Positions 17,082 through 26,160 of a stretch of DNA of 64,000 nt are shown here, piece by piece. How positions within the stretch are numbered: position 1 is the stretch's first letter; each line of letters begins with the position of its first letter. The stretch is from a bacterium (GTDB lineage: Bacteria; Bacillota_A; Clostridia; Lachnospirales; Lachnospiraceae): positions 1 through 64,000 of the forward strand of contig SFQZ01000010.1 of assembly GCA_004562915.1 (NCBI GenBank). Direction: 5' to 3'. The translations under genes were made by a program, and so were the position numbers. The notes below the pieces were generated by a model. That model ran no database searches and was not told the DNA's origin. It saw only the letters and a program-made list of their open reading frames with translations.

Positions 17082-17996
17082 CTAGAACAGCCACAGCCAG
17101 ATGGGCTGGGTCCAGGCCTTCTGACCCCTGCTGTTTTTAACTGTCACTCTTACATACTCCTCGTCACCGTTTAATGCGAATTCACCATATGTAAGTTTTT
17201 GTTCTTCACTAAATAAATGACTCACTCTGTGGGGTGTCTGAAAATAGATATCCTGACAGGGATCACAGACTATCTTTGCCGTTTTGTCCTCAACATAAAA
17301 ATCATGTATCAAAGGACCATTGGAAGCATAAAAGCTACCGTCTGTCAACGCCTGCAAAATCCCCTTATGAGAAAAATCTTTTGTTTTTACCATGATAAAT
17401 CCACCCAGACTGTTTTCCCCGAGATCATGAGCATCATCAGTGGCGAAACAGAAAATTCTGTTTCTTACAAAGAGGAAATGATCGAAATATGTTTCCGAAT
17501 TTCCGTTATTGCCCTCTATTTCTGCACCATGATTATAAATCTCCATTCCAATCATCCCCTGCAGATACTTAATATCTGTAGAATCAACCTTTGACCAGTA
17601 AGGGTGTCCATATATAGTCACATTCCCTCTCTGTCCGAAATACTCAATGATACGTTCTGCAGTACACAATGTATTTCCTTTTCGCTCTTCTTCAAACGTA
17701 TAACCATCCGGTATTCTATTACTTTCCGGCAATCCAAAGCCAACCAGGTGATGATCTTTCCTTCCGGGAAGTTCAATATCCAGTTCCGTGCCGGGAAATA
17801 CCAGAAAATCCTGCCGGTTCAGGTTTTCGTGGGTTCCATAAACCCAATGATCTGTGATTGCCAGAAAATCGTAACCTTTTTTCCGATAATGGGCAGCAAT
17901 TTCCTCCGGTGTATTGATTCCGTCAGAACGGGTAGAATGCGTATGCAAATTCCCTTTTTTAAATGTACCCTCATGGTATAATGTCCGTTTTTCCAT
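17082..17996 (-). CDS. PHP-domain metal-dependent phosphoesterase (second copy in the locus)
   Basis: PHP hydrolase of 304 residues. KGNLHTHSTRSDG at about residues 14-26 gives the first metal site, FLAITDHWVYGTHE follows at about 44, VFPGTELDI at about 65, NVTIYGHPYWSKVD at about 125, and CFATDDAHDLGENS near residue 182. The last third is strand-rich and may be a small added domain (TAKIVCDPCQDIYFQTPH). It differs clearly from the PHP protein at 6816, so it is not a recent duplicate. It starts 28 bases after yesN and is probably on the yesMN transcript. A role in handling a phosphorylated or phosphodiester-linked substrate of this locus is inferred. Confidence 0.85.
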   Translation of the reverse strand: MEKRTLYHEGTFKKGNLHTHSTRSDGINTPEEIAAHYRKKGYDFLAITDHWVYGTHENLNRQDFLVFPGTELDIELPGRKDHHLVGFGLPESNRIPDGYTFEEERKGNTLCTAERIIEYFGQRGNVTIYGHPYWSKVDSTDIKYLQGMIGMEIYNHGAEIEGNNGNSETYFDHFLFVRNRIFCFATDDAHDLGENSLGGFIMVKTKDFSHKGILQALTDGSFYASNGPLIHDFYVEDKTAKIVCDPCQDIYFQTPHRVSHLFSEEQKLTYGEFALNGDEEYVRVTVKNSRGQKAWTQPIWLWLF

Positions 17997-18024
17997 CCTT
18001 TATCTCCTTTTGCTGTTTCTTAGC

Positions 18025-19641
18025 TTATAACTGACAATTATTCTCACGATATTGTAAAGGTGTCATCCCTGTATACTTTTTAAAGACCCTGAAAAAATAC
18101 TGTCCGTCTTCATAGCCTGTTTTCTGCGCAATATCTGCCACACTCAAATTCGAAGATACCAACATCTCCTGTGCCTCTTTTATGCGTATGCCTGTAATAA
18201 AATTCACCGGAGACTGATGGATCTCCTTCTTGAAAATAGACGAAAAATAATTCGGGCTCATGTTAAATACTTCCGCAAGATCATTTATCGTAAGATTTTC
18301 ACTGTAATGTTCTTTGATATACTGAACTGCCATCTGAATCCTGGTCTTGCCATCAATCTCTGACATATCTACCATCCTGAAACAACTCATGATAATTTCT
18401 ATAATTTTCTGTCGAATCTCTGAAACGGACTGTATCTGATCCGGAAGATTGAAATTCATCAGAGCTTTCTCAATTCCACTCCACTGACCTGATTTTCTGC
18501 TATACAGATGGAGAATGAGATTCAGTATACGCACCCACATGATTCGGATATATGGTGTCCCATACTCACGAACCATTGTTTCCGAAAAAATATCGTAAAG
18601 CAAATCTTTTATTTTATGCAGTTCGTTTTTACCAATATACTGTTCCAGAAGATGCATCTGCGATGGAGAAAACTGTTGTTTCCTCATGATTTTTATATCT
18701 TCATAGAAATACAGGTTGGAATTGCCATAAATAATTCGCTGTTTCAGTGCGCTCTGTGCCTCTTTTACAGAATCAATGCGGATATCTTCAGCGCAACGGC
18801 TTACCCCGAATGTTAGATAGATCTCCATTTTTTTCTCCAGTACAGACCGCATTTTCAGAAAAATCCGTTCAATTTCGTTTCGCAGCCGTTTCTCATCATC
18901 CATGATGAAAATACCATAAAGTTTATTATAGTCCGACAAACTGTTTACAATAATTTTTTCGCAGGACGAATCCACTTCGTAGAAAACATTTTTAACGGAA
19001 AAACGTATCAGTTCATGATCCATCTTATGAAATCCATTATCCTTATAACTATCTTTGTCAACGTGAATAATCGCCAGATACACACAGCTTTTGTGAAAGG
19101 CATGGTTTTCATTCCGATTCATCATGTGTTCCAGCATATCAATACTCAGTGCCTCATCCGTTGCGCCGGCAAAGATCGCATTAATATCCTTTTCCAGAAG
19201 ATATTCCTGTTTTTCTCTGTCCAGTTTTTTCTGTTGTCTTTCGATATAACGCATTTTAGCGTTACTTTCCATTTCTTCATACAGCCTCTGAAATGTTTGT
19301 TTCAACTCGTCATTGGACAAAGGCTTTAGGAGATATGCTTTCACTCCAAGCCGAATCGCCGTTTCCGCATAGGAAAATTCCGCATAACCGCTTAATACCA
19401 CAAACTGAATTCCATTCTTTCTTTTTTGAATCTCTTGTATCAACTCTATACCGTTCATATCAGGCATTTTGATATCTGTGATAACAATGTCAATCGAATG
19501 CAGATCAACCATTTCCAGAGCTTCATTTCCATTCTCCGCCTCAAAAATCTCATCTACATCAATTTCCAGATACTCAATTCGTGCTTTTAACCCCTGACGA
19601 ATCAATTCTTCATCATCAACGATCAGTAAATTATGTCTCAT
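18025..19641 (-). CDS. Response regulator, YesN type (REC plus AraC-type HTH)
   Basis: Cytosolic transcription factor of 538 residues. The receiver domain covers about 1-120, with acidic DDEE near residue 9, phosphoacceptor Asp in VITDIKMPDMNG at about 54-57 and Lys in YLLKPLS near 105. A long middle region follows. The C-terminal two-helix-turn-helix AraC domain spans about 430-535 (LTINDLAEVFNMSPNYFSSI, FFRVFKKYTGMTPLQYRE). It overlaps the end of the sensor kinase gene by 11 bases, so the pair is translationally coupled. It likely binds the direct repeats found at 17033, 21474 and partly at 6187. Confidence 0.94.
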   Translation of the reverse strand: MRHNLLIVDDEELIRQGLKARIEYLEIDVDEIFEAENGNEALEMVDLHSIDIVITDIKMPDMNGIELIQEIQKRKNGIQFVVLSGYAEFSYAETAIRLGVKAYLLKPLSNDELKQTFQRLYEEMESNAKMRYIERQQKKLDREKQEYLLEKDINAIFAGATDEALSIDMLEHMMNRNENHAFHKSCVYLAIIHVDKDSYKDNGFHKMDHELIRFSVKNVFYEVDSSCEKIIVNSLSDYNKLYGIFIMDDEKRLRNEIERIFLKMRSVLEKKMEIYLTFGVSRCAEDIRIDSVKEAQSALKQRIIYGNSNLYFYEDIKIMRKQQFSPSQMHLLEQYIGKNELHKIKDLLYDIFSETMVREYGTPYIRIMWVRILNLILHLYSRKSGQWSGIEKALMNFNLPDQIQSVSEIRQKIIEIIMSCFRMVDMSEIDGKTRIQMAVQYIKEHYSENLTINDLAEVFNMSPNYFSSIFKKEIHQSPVNFITGIRIKEAQEMLVSSNLSVADIAQKTGYEDGQYFFRVFKKYTGMTPLQYRENNCQL

Positions 19642-21403
19642 TTATATCACCTTCCCTGATTATGGGCAGCCGTATTGTAAAGCTGCTTCCCCGATATGGC
19701 CGACTTTCAATCGTAATACCATAATTTTCGCCGCATGCCAGTTTTATCCTCTGATTAACATTCCGTATACCAATACTCTTTTTTGTATCTTCCTTATGCC
19801 CATTGCTGTTTATATATATATTTAAACTTTCAACTTTTTCTTCATCCATGCCTATGCCATCATCCATAACTTTGAGAATTAGCATATCCTTTTCCTCAAA
19901 AGCCGAAATTTCCAGTGTCCCTTTTCCTGTTATGTTACCTAATCCATGCAGAATTGCATTCTCAACAATCGGCTGAAGAATAAATCGCAAAATTTTACAT
20001 TGGTCCGGAAGGACTTCAATATCATAGAATACCTCAAGCCGGTCTCCCAGACGTATCTTCTGTATAAATATGTAGTTTTTCGTATGTTCCAGTTCCTGTT
20101 CCAGAGTAACATATTCTCCATAATTTTTTCCCAGACTGTACCTGAAAATATCACCCAGCTTCTGACACATATCACAAACTACAAAGACCTGTTTGATAGC
20201 CGCCAGGGAACTTATGGTTTCCAGTGTATTATACAGAAAATGAGGATTGATCTGCAGCTGCAGATTTTTCAACTGTGTCTCTTTGTTTTCCAGTTCCTGA
20301 ATATAGTTTTTCTTTATCAGCTGATCCAGTTTTTTCAGCATGTGACTAAACTGTTGATCCAGAACAGCAATCTCATCCTTTCCCTCTATAGGATTTCTGA
20401 TTGTCAGATCTCCTGTCTCGGCTGTTTTAAATTTATTTACCAGTATTTCTATTCGGGACGAAAAATCCCGGCTATATAGATAGACGCAGCTTACTACAAT
20501 GAGTACAATTAAAATAATCAGAGGAAATACCATAAGCACAATTTCCTGCTTTCTCTGTTCCAGTTCTTTATTATCAAAAAGAAACAACAATTTTAAACCA
20601 TATGATTCCAGTTCTTCCTCTCCCAGCACATATGCATCCAGCTCCTGTATCAGCGTGTCGTTCTCATTTTTATTTTTAATATGCTTTATATAATCAGAGA
20701 AAACGCTATCTTTTTTCGTATTTGTAGAATAAAAAACATTAAAACTGTCATCATAAACTATGACATCATAAGCAGCTTCCTCCCCACCGGTCTGAACGGC
20801 CGGTTCGAATAGTTTTTTCATGTCAATATCCAGTTTTACAATTCCCAACTGGCGGCGGGAAAAGTCATTGAAATTTACCTGATCAATATTCTTAACAAAA
20901 GACAGAACTGGTTGTTTATTTTCCAGCGCAAAATAGGAGAACCACCCCTCTTTCATGGCTCTTTCTTTCAGATACCAGCCTTCCCGACTGCCTTCCTCCA
21001 TCATGGTTACACTGGGACCATATATTTCATTTTCCACCACAAGAGAATAAACAACACAATTACGGATTTCATTCTTTTTCTCAAGAAGCAACGATTTTGC
21101 CACTTCTTCACTTATAATCTGACCTTTCTCATATACATTCTCATCTCCGTTCTCCAGTGTATTCACAATTAATGTATTATTTGAAATTACTTCGAGACTT
21201 TTCCTGTACTGTTCCAGTTTCTCTTCTATATTCTTGGTATATTGTGAGGCAATCTGTCCATGAGAATCGGCCAGTTCATCAATCACCATACTTTCCAGTT
21301 TACGAAATAAAAACATACTAATAATTATGATAGGAACCAGACTGATGAATAGTGAAAATACAACTAATTGTCCGAAAATTGACTTTGAATGAAGATGTTT
21401 CAT
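19631..21403 (-). CDS. Sensor histidine kinase, YesM type
   Basis: Membrane sensor of 590 residues. The first membrane helix is at about 11-33, an extracellular Cache-like domain spans about 35-285, and the second helix lies near 288-312. A HAMP linker follows to about 365. The His_kinase motif QINPHFLYNTLETISSL holds the phosphorylated histidine near residue 390, and the ATPase domain contains PIVENAILHGLG and DDGIGM. The layout is that of YesM kinases sensing carbohydrates. Its promoter carries the same proposed operator as the importer operon, suggesting autoregulation. Confidence 0.94.
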   Translation of the reverse strand: MKHLHSKSIFGQLVVFSLFISLVPIIIISMFLFRKLESMVIDELADSHGQIASQYTKNIEEKLEQYRKSLEVISNNTLIVNTLENGDENVYEKGQIISEEVAKSLLLEKKNEIRNCVVYSLVVENEIYGPSVTMMEEGSREGWYLKERAMKEGWFSYFALENKQPVLSFVKNIDQVNFNDFSRRQLGIVKLDIDMKKLFEPAVQTGGEEAAYDVIVYDDSFNVFYSTNTKKDSVFSDYIKHIKNKNENDTLIQELDAYVLGEEELESYGLKLLFLFDNKELEQRKQEIVLMVFPLIILIVLIVVSCVYLYSRDFSSRIEILVNKFKTAETGDLTIRNPIEGKDEIAVLDQQFSHMLKKLDQLIKKNYIQELENKETQLKNLQLQINPHFLYNTLETISSLAAIKQVFVVCDMCQKLGDIFRYSLGKNYGEYVTLEQELEHTKNYIFIQKIRLGDRLEVFYDIEVLPDQCKILRFILQPIVENAILHGLGNITGKGTLEISAFEEKDMLILKVMDDGIGMDEEKVESLNIYINSNGHKEDTKKSIGIRNVNQRIKLACGENYGITIESRPYRGSSFTIRLPIIREGDINET

Positions 21404-21446
21404 TTATAATATAACCCCTCTCTTTGAATATCCTCATCATTATCCC

Positions 21447-21504
21447 ATGATACCGCAAAAAAATCCACTGCAACAATGGACAAAACCAATGTATACAGTG
21501 GATT
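21447..21504 (-). promoter_or_regulatory. yesM promoter region with two proposed YesN half-sites
   Basis: On the minus strand the half-sites AATCCACTG (21496-21504) and TGTCCATTG (21474-21482) are 22 bases apart. The nearer one touches a -35-like TTGTTG (21471-21476), with TATCAT (21447-21452) 18 bases on. The promoter boxes are weak, as expected for an activator-dependent promoter. The region also forms the terminator of the upstream helicase gene. Confidence 0.5.
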
Positions 21505-21507
21505 TTT
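21459..21507 (-). terminator. Rho-independent terminator after the SNF2 helicase gene
   Basis: On the minus strand AAAAATCCACTG pairs with CAGTGGATTTTTTT across a loop of about 25 bases. The T7 tail follows the 12-base stem. The hairpin overlaps the proposed YesN sites ahead of yesM. Confidence 0.6.
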
Positions 21508-21520
21508 CTACATATAATTA

Positions 21521-24500
21521 TTATTCCAACAGCCGAAGCAGTTCTTCCTTACTGAAGGATGTCTGACTGACACCCTCACCTGCCATTACCTGAGAGGCAA
21601 GTTCTTTCTTTTTGCTTTGCAGTTCTATAATTTTTTCTTCCAGTGTATCTCTTGCAATCAGTTTATATACGGTCACCACCTGCTTCTGTCCGATTCTGTG
21701 TGCCCGGTCTGTGGCCTGAGTCTCAACAGCCGCATTCCACCAAGGATCATAATGAATCACCATGTCTGCTCCAGTCAGGTTCAGTCCGGTACCGCCAGCT
21801 TTCAAAGAAATACAGAAAACAGAAGTATCATCTTTATTAAATCTGTCCGCCATTGCTGCCCGCTCTTCCTTAGATGTTTTCCCCGTCAGCAGATAATATG
21901 ATATTTCATTTTTCTCCAGGGCTTTCGTAATACGATCCAACATAGTCGTAAATTGTGAAAACAACAAAATCTTATGACCGCTCTCTACTGCATTTTTAAT
22001 CAGTTCGATACACAGTTCCAGTTTTGCTGACGGACCTTCATATTTTTCATAAAACAGAGCTGGATCACAACAAATCTGCCTGAGACGGGTGATTTCTGCA
22101 AGAATCTGTATCTTTGATGTTTTGAATTCTTCTTCTGTCTGATTTTTCAGCTGCATCTGCAGCCTCTGAGAATGTGCCAGATAGATTTCCCTCTGTTCTC
22201 CTTCCAATTGTGCATACATGCATCTTTCAATCTTATCGGGCAATTCTTTCAATACTTCTCTCTTTGTCCGCCTCAGAACAAACGGCTGTATCATTTTCTG
22301 AAGTCTTTCCATTACTTTTTGATCCTGACTTTTTACAACCGGTGTCTCGATTTCTTTACGAAATCTCTGATATTTGTAAAGGAATCCAGGCATGATATAG
22401 TCAAAAATACTCCACAGCTCACTTAATTTATTTTCTATGGGAGTTCCGGTAAGCGCCATACGGAACCGGGCATCTACGGCTTTCACCGCTTTTGTGGTTT
22501 GATTTCCCTGATTTTTTATAAACTGAGCTTCATCAATGATCTGAAAGTCAAAAGGAATTTTCTCATACAACGCTTCATCTCTGTATAATAACTGATAAGA
22601 AGTGATGATGACAGCCTTATTCTCAAGTCCCGATAGAATCTGTTCTCTTTCTTTTACCGTTCCTACAACCATATGAACCATTAGTTCCGGTGCAAATTTT
22701 TCAAACTCACTTTTCCAGTTATAAACTAAAGATGCAGGAGTGACGATGAGCGCACGTTTTTTATCCTCTCCCGCTTCCCTAAATTCAGACAGAAGAAATG
22801 TGATGGTCTGCAACGTTTTTCCAAGACCCATATCATCTGCCAGAATTCCTCCAAACTGATTGTGGCACAGGGTCTTCATCCAGAGAAACCCTGTCTTCTG
22901 ATACTCTCTCAGCACGGAAACCAATGTATCCGGCATCTCAAAATCATTATCTTCTATCGTTTTCATATCCCGGATAAGCTGCTTAAATTCCCGGTTTTTA
23001 ATGACATGAAATCCTTCTCCCCGGATTCTGCTGTCAAGATACATAGCCCGGTAACTGGGCAATAAAACACTTTCCTCTTTCAGCTGTTTATCCGTCAGCT
23101 GCAAATCCTCTCTCAGATCACATAATACCTGCATCTCATTTTCATCCATACGGATAAATTCTCCGGATTTCAGGCGGTAATACCTTTTCTTTTTTTCATA
23201 TCTGGATAAAATCTCCGCAAGCTGCTCTTTTGAAAACTGTTCGCTTCCAAGCTCCATACGAAGCAGATTGCCGCTGAGACTGACACCCACCTGTACAGTT
23301 ACTTTACTGATGATCTGGATTTTCTTTAACTCTTCGGCGATAAAGACTTCTCCCGCATTTTTAAGAACCTCAATACCTTCGGTAAGAAAATGATACATAT
23401 CCTCTTCCCCCTGCAGTGCCATGGTTTCTGTTTTTGCCTCATAAGCATAAAAGTATTTCAAAATACAGGTTTTTGCATATCCTTCCCTTTGCAGATCTCT
23501 GACCTGTCTTCCAACTTTCTCGTCAGAGGCAGGAAACAGATTATACTGATGATTCCCGTATACGGCTATAGCGCGGCAGGTAACCATATCTCTCTGAGGG
23601 GCATCCAGATAAAACTGAAACGTTGCTTTCTCAGGAAGATATTTCTCAGGTAAGAAATCACCTCTGATTACATTACAGCTTTTTTCAAGCTGCGGAAGCA
23701 CATTGCAGCAAAATGCAGGCAATTCCTCTTTCCCGATAAATACATCGTTTCCTTTCCGCTCTTCCATGTAAGCCAGAAACTCTTCAAGATTCTCTGTATT
23801 TTTTCGTTCCACCATATAAATCTTTGCAGTCCGGGGCTGTGAGACATAATAAATATAATTACTACCTTTTATACCTTTTGCTATTTTGTGCTGAAGGACA
23901 ATTCCCTCATCCTCTTCACGTATACTGATTTTCTGTCCGGGAGATCCTTTCACCACCTGACAGACCATATCCTTCACTTCTCTGCCTGTCTGATATTCCA
24001 CACGGATTGTTTTGCCCAAATACATATTCATAACTTCATCAAGTTCTGACTCATCCAGTGTGATTTCTTTTGATTCTCCTCGCATGATAATTCCATAATG
24101 CCGGTAGTATTCCAATTCCGTGGGAGTGATATTCTTTTCCATAAAATGAATCAAACCTTTGCTCTCCTCATCGAAAGCATCCTTGCAATGAAGAAATTCC
24201 AGTTTCTTTCCGTAGGATACCGTGTTCATTTCGTGAATATCCATGACAAACTTAAAGATATTTTTCAGAACATACATTTGTGTGATCCCGATCCGGAATC
24301 GAATCGTGAATCCACGTTGACTATATGTCAATATCGGTTCCAGATGTACCTGTCCGGCATTTGTTTCCGGAAGAAATGCTGCATTTTCCCGTAGAGTGCA
24401 CCGGGACAGTATGCGTTTTAATTCATGACTGGTCTGCCTTTTAGGCACCGGTGTTTTCCATTCATTTCCCTTCTTAACACCAGATCCGCCAAGAAGCCTC

Positions 24501-24847
24501 TCCAGTTCTGCACTTGCATTGCTTTTGCGTATATCTTCTCGACGATCAAGATACTCTAAAAGCGTTGCCACACAATGTTTACATATGCCTTCATAGTTTT
24601 CAAAGGCGGGACAATCACAATAACTTTCCGCAATCTCTGAAGTAGTTTCATTGACTGTGATTTCCACATCGTATTCATTGTGATAGCTTCCCTCCGCCGT
24701 TGCTGTAACTTCTCTTATTTCATCTCCGTAATCATCCACATAAGTATTGACATTGTAACTTAAAAAGCTACTGTTGTAGTACAGTTCCATCCCTTTCTGA
24801 TAGGTAACACTTCTTGTCATTTTCTTGATCGTTGATTTGTTTATCAT
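21521..24847 (-). CDS. SNF2-family DEAD/DEAH helicase with SWIM zinc finger
   Basis: A 1108-residue Swi2/Snf2 ATPase, likely a DNA or RNA-polymerase remodelling motor. A SWIM-type CxC...CxH zinc motif lies at about residues 78-97 (ESYCDCPAF, CKHCVATLL). A bacterial SNF2-associated region follows. The helicase core begins with DDMGLGKTLQT at about residue 670, the Walker B box is IIDEAQFIKNQ at about 774, and LTGTPIENKLSELWSIFD and the C-terminal helicase motifs (FSQFTTMLDRI, LKAGGTGLNLTGAD, RAHRIGQ) complete it. It is a single gene between two terminators. Length and domain order are typical for Clostridia. Confidence 0.93.
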   Translation of the reverse strand: MINKSTIKKMTRSVTYQKGMELYYNSSFLSYNVNTYVDDYGDEIREVTATAEGSYHNEYDVEITVNETTSEIAESYCDCPAFENYEGICKHCVATLLEYLDRREDIRKSNASAELERLLGGSGVKKGNEWKTPVPKRQTSHELKRILSRCTLRENAAFLPETNAGQVHLEPILTYSQRGFTIRFRIGITQMYVLKNIFKFVMDIHEMNTVSYGKKLEFLHCKDAFDEESKGLIHFMEKNITPTELEYYRHYGIIMRGESKEITLDESELDEVMNMYLGKTIRVEYQTGREVKDMVCQVVKGSPGQKISIREEDEGIVLQHKIAKGIKGSNYIYYVSQPRTAKIYMVERKNTENLEEFLAYMEERKGNDVFIGKEELPAFCCNVLPQLEKSCNVIRGDFLPEKYLPEKATFQFYLDAPQRDMVTCRAIAVYGNHQYNLFPASDEKVGRQVRDLQREGYAKTCILKYFYAYEAKTETMALQGEEDMYHFLTEGIEVLKNAGEVFIAEELKKIQIISKVTVQVGVSLSGNLLRMELGSEQFSKEQLAEILSRYEKKKRYYRLKSGEFIRMDENEMQVLCDLREDLQLTDKQLKEESVLLPSYRAMYLDSRIRGEGFHVIKNREFKQLIRDMKTIEDNDFEMPDTLVSVLREYQKTGFLWMKTLCHNQFGGILADDMGLGKTLQTITFLLSEFREAGEDKKRALIVTPASLVYNWKSEFEKFAPELMVHMVVGTVKEREQILSGLENKAVIITSYQLLYRDEALYEKIPFDFQIIDEAQFIKNQGNQTTKAVKAVDARFRMALTGTPIENKLSELWSIFDYIMPGFLYKYQRFRKEIETPVVKSQDQKVMERLQKMIQPFVLRRTKREVLKELPDKIERCMYAQLEGEQREIYLAHSQRLQMQLKNQTEEEFKTSKIQILAEITRLRQICCDPALFYEKYEGPSAKLELCIELIKNAVESGHKILLFSQFTTMLDRITKALEKNEISYYLLTGKTSKEERAAMADRFNKDDTSVFCISLKAGGTGLNLTGADMVIHYDPWWNAAVETQATDRAHRIGQKQVVTVYKLIARDTLEEKIIELQSKKKELASQVMAGEGVSQTSFSKEELLRLLE

Positions 24848-24873
24848 GTATTTATTTCCTTTTCGTATGTGAA

Positions 24874-24904
24874 AAGAACCGGATAATTCTCATCATCCGG
24901 TTCC
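24874..24904 (-). terminator. Rho-independent terminator after asd
   Basis: On the minus strand GGAACCGGAT pairs with ATCCGGTTCTT across a short AT-rich loop, followed by TTTTC. It lies 12 bases past the asd stop. Confidence 0.75.
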
Positions 24905-24915
24905 AGTCATCCTTA

Positions 24916-26001
24916 TTATTTTGCAGTAATATATCCTTTTGCTTTCAGTGTCTCAGCACACAGCACAGCACCGCCTGCCGCACCGCGTACGGTATTGTGG
25001 GACAATCCTACAAACTTCCAGTCATATACGGTATCTTCACGAAGACGTCCAACATTGATTCCCATACCGTTTTCATAGTTTACATCCATCTTTACCTGTG
25101 GACGGTTGTCCTCTTCCAGATAGCGGATGAACTGCTTTGGCGCACTTGGAAGTTCCGCTTCCTGTGGGAATCCTTTGAAGTTCACCAGTTTTTCAATCAG
25201 TTGTTCTTTGGTTGGTTTCTTGCGGAACTTTACAAATACAGCTGCTGTATGTCCATTCAGAACCGGAACACGGATACACTGACAGGTGATCACCGGCTCC
25301 TGTGCTTTCACAATCACACCATCTTCAATCTTACCCCAGAGTCTCAGAGGTTCCTGTTCACTCTTTTCTTCTTCTCCACCGATATAAGGAATAATATTTT
25401 CTACCATTTCCGGCCACTCTTTGAATGTTTTGCCGGCTCCGGAAATTGCCTGATATGTAGTAGCAACTACTTCATAAGGTTCAAATTCTTTCCATGCAGT
25501 CAGAACCGGTGCATAACTCTGAATAGAGCAGTTCGGTTTTACTGCGATAAATCCACGGGTAGTTCCCAGACGTTTTTTCTGGAATTCGATTACATCGAAA
25601 TGCTGTGGATTGATCTCCGGAACTACCATCGGAACATCCGGTGTCCATCTGTGAGCACTGTTGTTTGATACAACCGGTGTCTCTGTTTTTGCATATTCTT
25701 CTTCGATTGCTTTGATCTCTTCTTTTGACATATCTACAGCGGAGAATACAAAATCAACAGTGGAAGCTACCTTTTCCACCTCGTTTACATTCATAACAAC
25801 CAGTTTTTTAACAGCTTCCGGCATTGGAGTATCCATTTTCCAGCGTCCGCCAACAGCCTCTTCATATGTTTTTCCTGCACTTCTTGGGCTCGCTGCCACT
25901 GTCACTACCTCAAACCAGGGATGGTTCTCAAGCAGGGAAATAAATCTCTGTCCTACCATACCTGTAGCTCCTAAAATACCTACTCTTAATTTGCTGTTCA
26001 T
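24916..26001 (-). CDS. asd: Aspartate-semialdehyde dehydrogenase (archaeal/fungal-type branch)
   Basis: It reduces aspartyl phosphate to aspartate semialdehyde, at the branch to lysine, threonine, methionine and diaminopimelate. The N-terminal GILGATGMVGQRFI is the NADP-binding loop, and the catalytic cysteine is in KPNCSIQSYAPVL at about residue 156. HTAAVFVKFRKKP near 248 and SHNTVRGAAGGAVLCAE near 340 close the catalytic domain. The 361-residue length fits. The frame extends to 26019, but ATG at 26001 has AGGAG ten bases upstream. Promoter predicted at 26125-26153. Confidence 0.94.
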   Translation of the reverse strand: MNSKLRVGILGATGMVGQRFISLLENHPWFEVVTVAASPRSAGKTYEEAVGGRWKMDTPMPEAVKKLVVMNVNEVEKVASTVDFVFSAVDMSKEEIKAIEEEYAKTETPVVSNNSAHRWTPDVPMVVPEINPQHFDVIEFQKKRLGTTRGFIAVKPNCSIQSYAPVLTAWKEFEPYEVVATTYQAISGAGKTFKEWPEMVENIIPYIGGEEEKSEQEPLRLWGKIEDGVIVKAQEPVITCQCIRVPVLNGHTAAVFVKFRKKPTKEQLIEKLVNFKGFPQEAELPSAPKQFIRYLEEDNRPQVKMDVNYENGMGINVGRLREDTVYDWKFVGLSHNTVRGAAGGAVLCAETLKAKGYITAK

Positions 26002-26124
26002 CACACTTTCACTCCTCATTATGATTTTCTCAATGCACTTTATCTTATGCGGCCGAACTTTCCTTGAAGCGATTCTATTATCATGTTGTGTTCTTCTGCC
26101 GCGTACATTTGTATTTACTACGTA

Positions 26125-26153
26125 ATACTATACTAATTCACTAAAAAATGCAA
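26125..26153 (-). promoter_or_regulatory. Predicted sigma-A promoter for asd
   Basis: On the minus strand TTGCAT (26148-26153), 17 bases, TAGTAT (26125-26130). The leader to the asd start is about 120 bases and shows no leader peptide or T-box-like structure that I can recognise. Confidence 0.5.
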
Positions 26154-26160
26154 CTATTTT

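Noticed and set aside
26020..26160. Possible T-box or lysine riboswitch upstream of asd
   Set aside because: The leader is AT-rich, lacks a T-box sequence and shows no lysine-riboswitch stems; only a plain promoter is seen.
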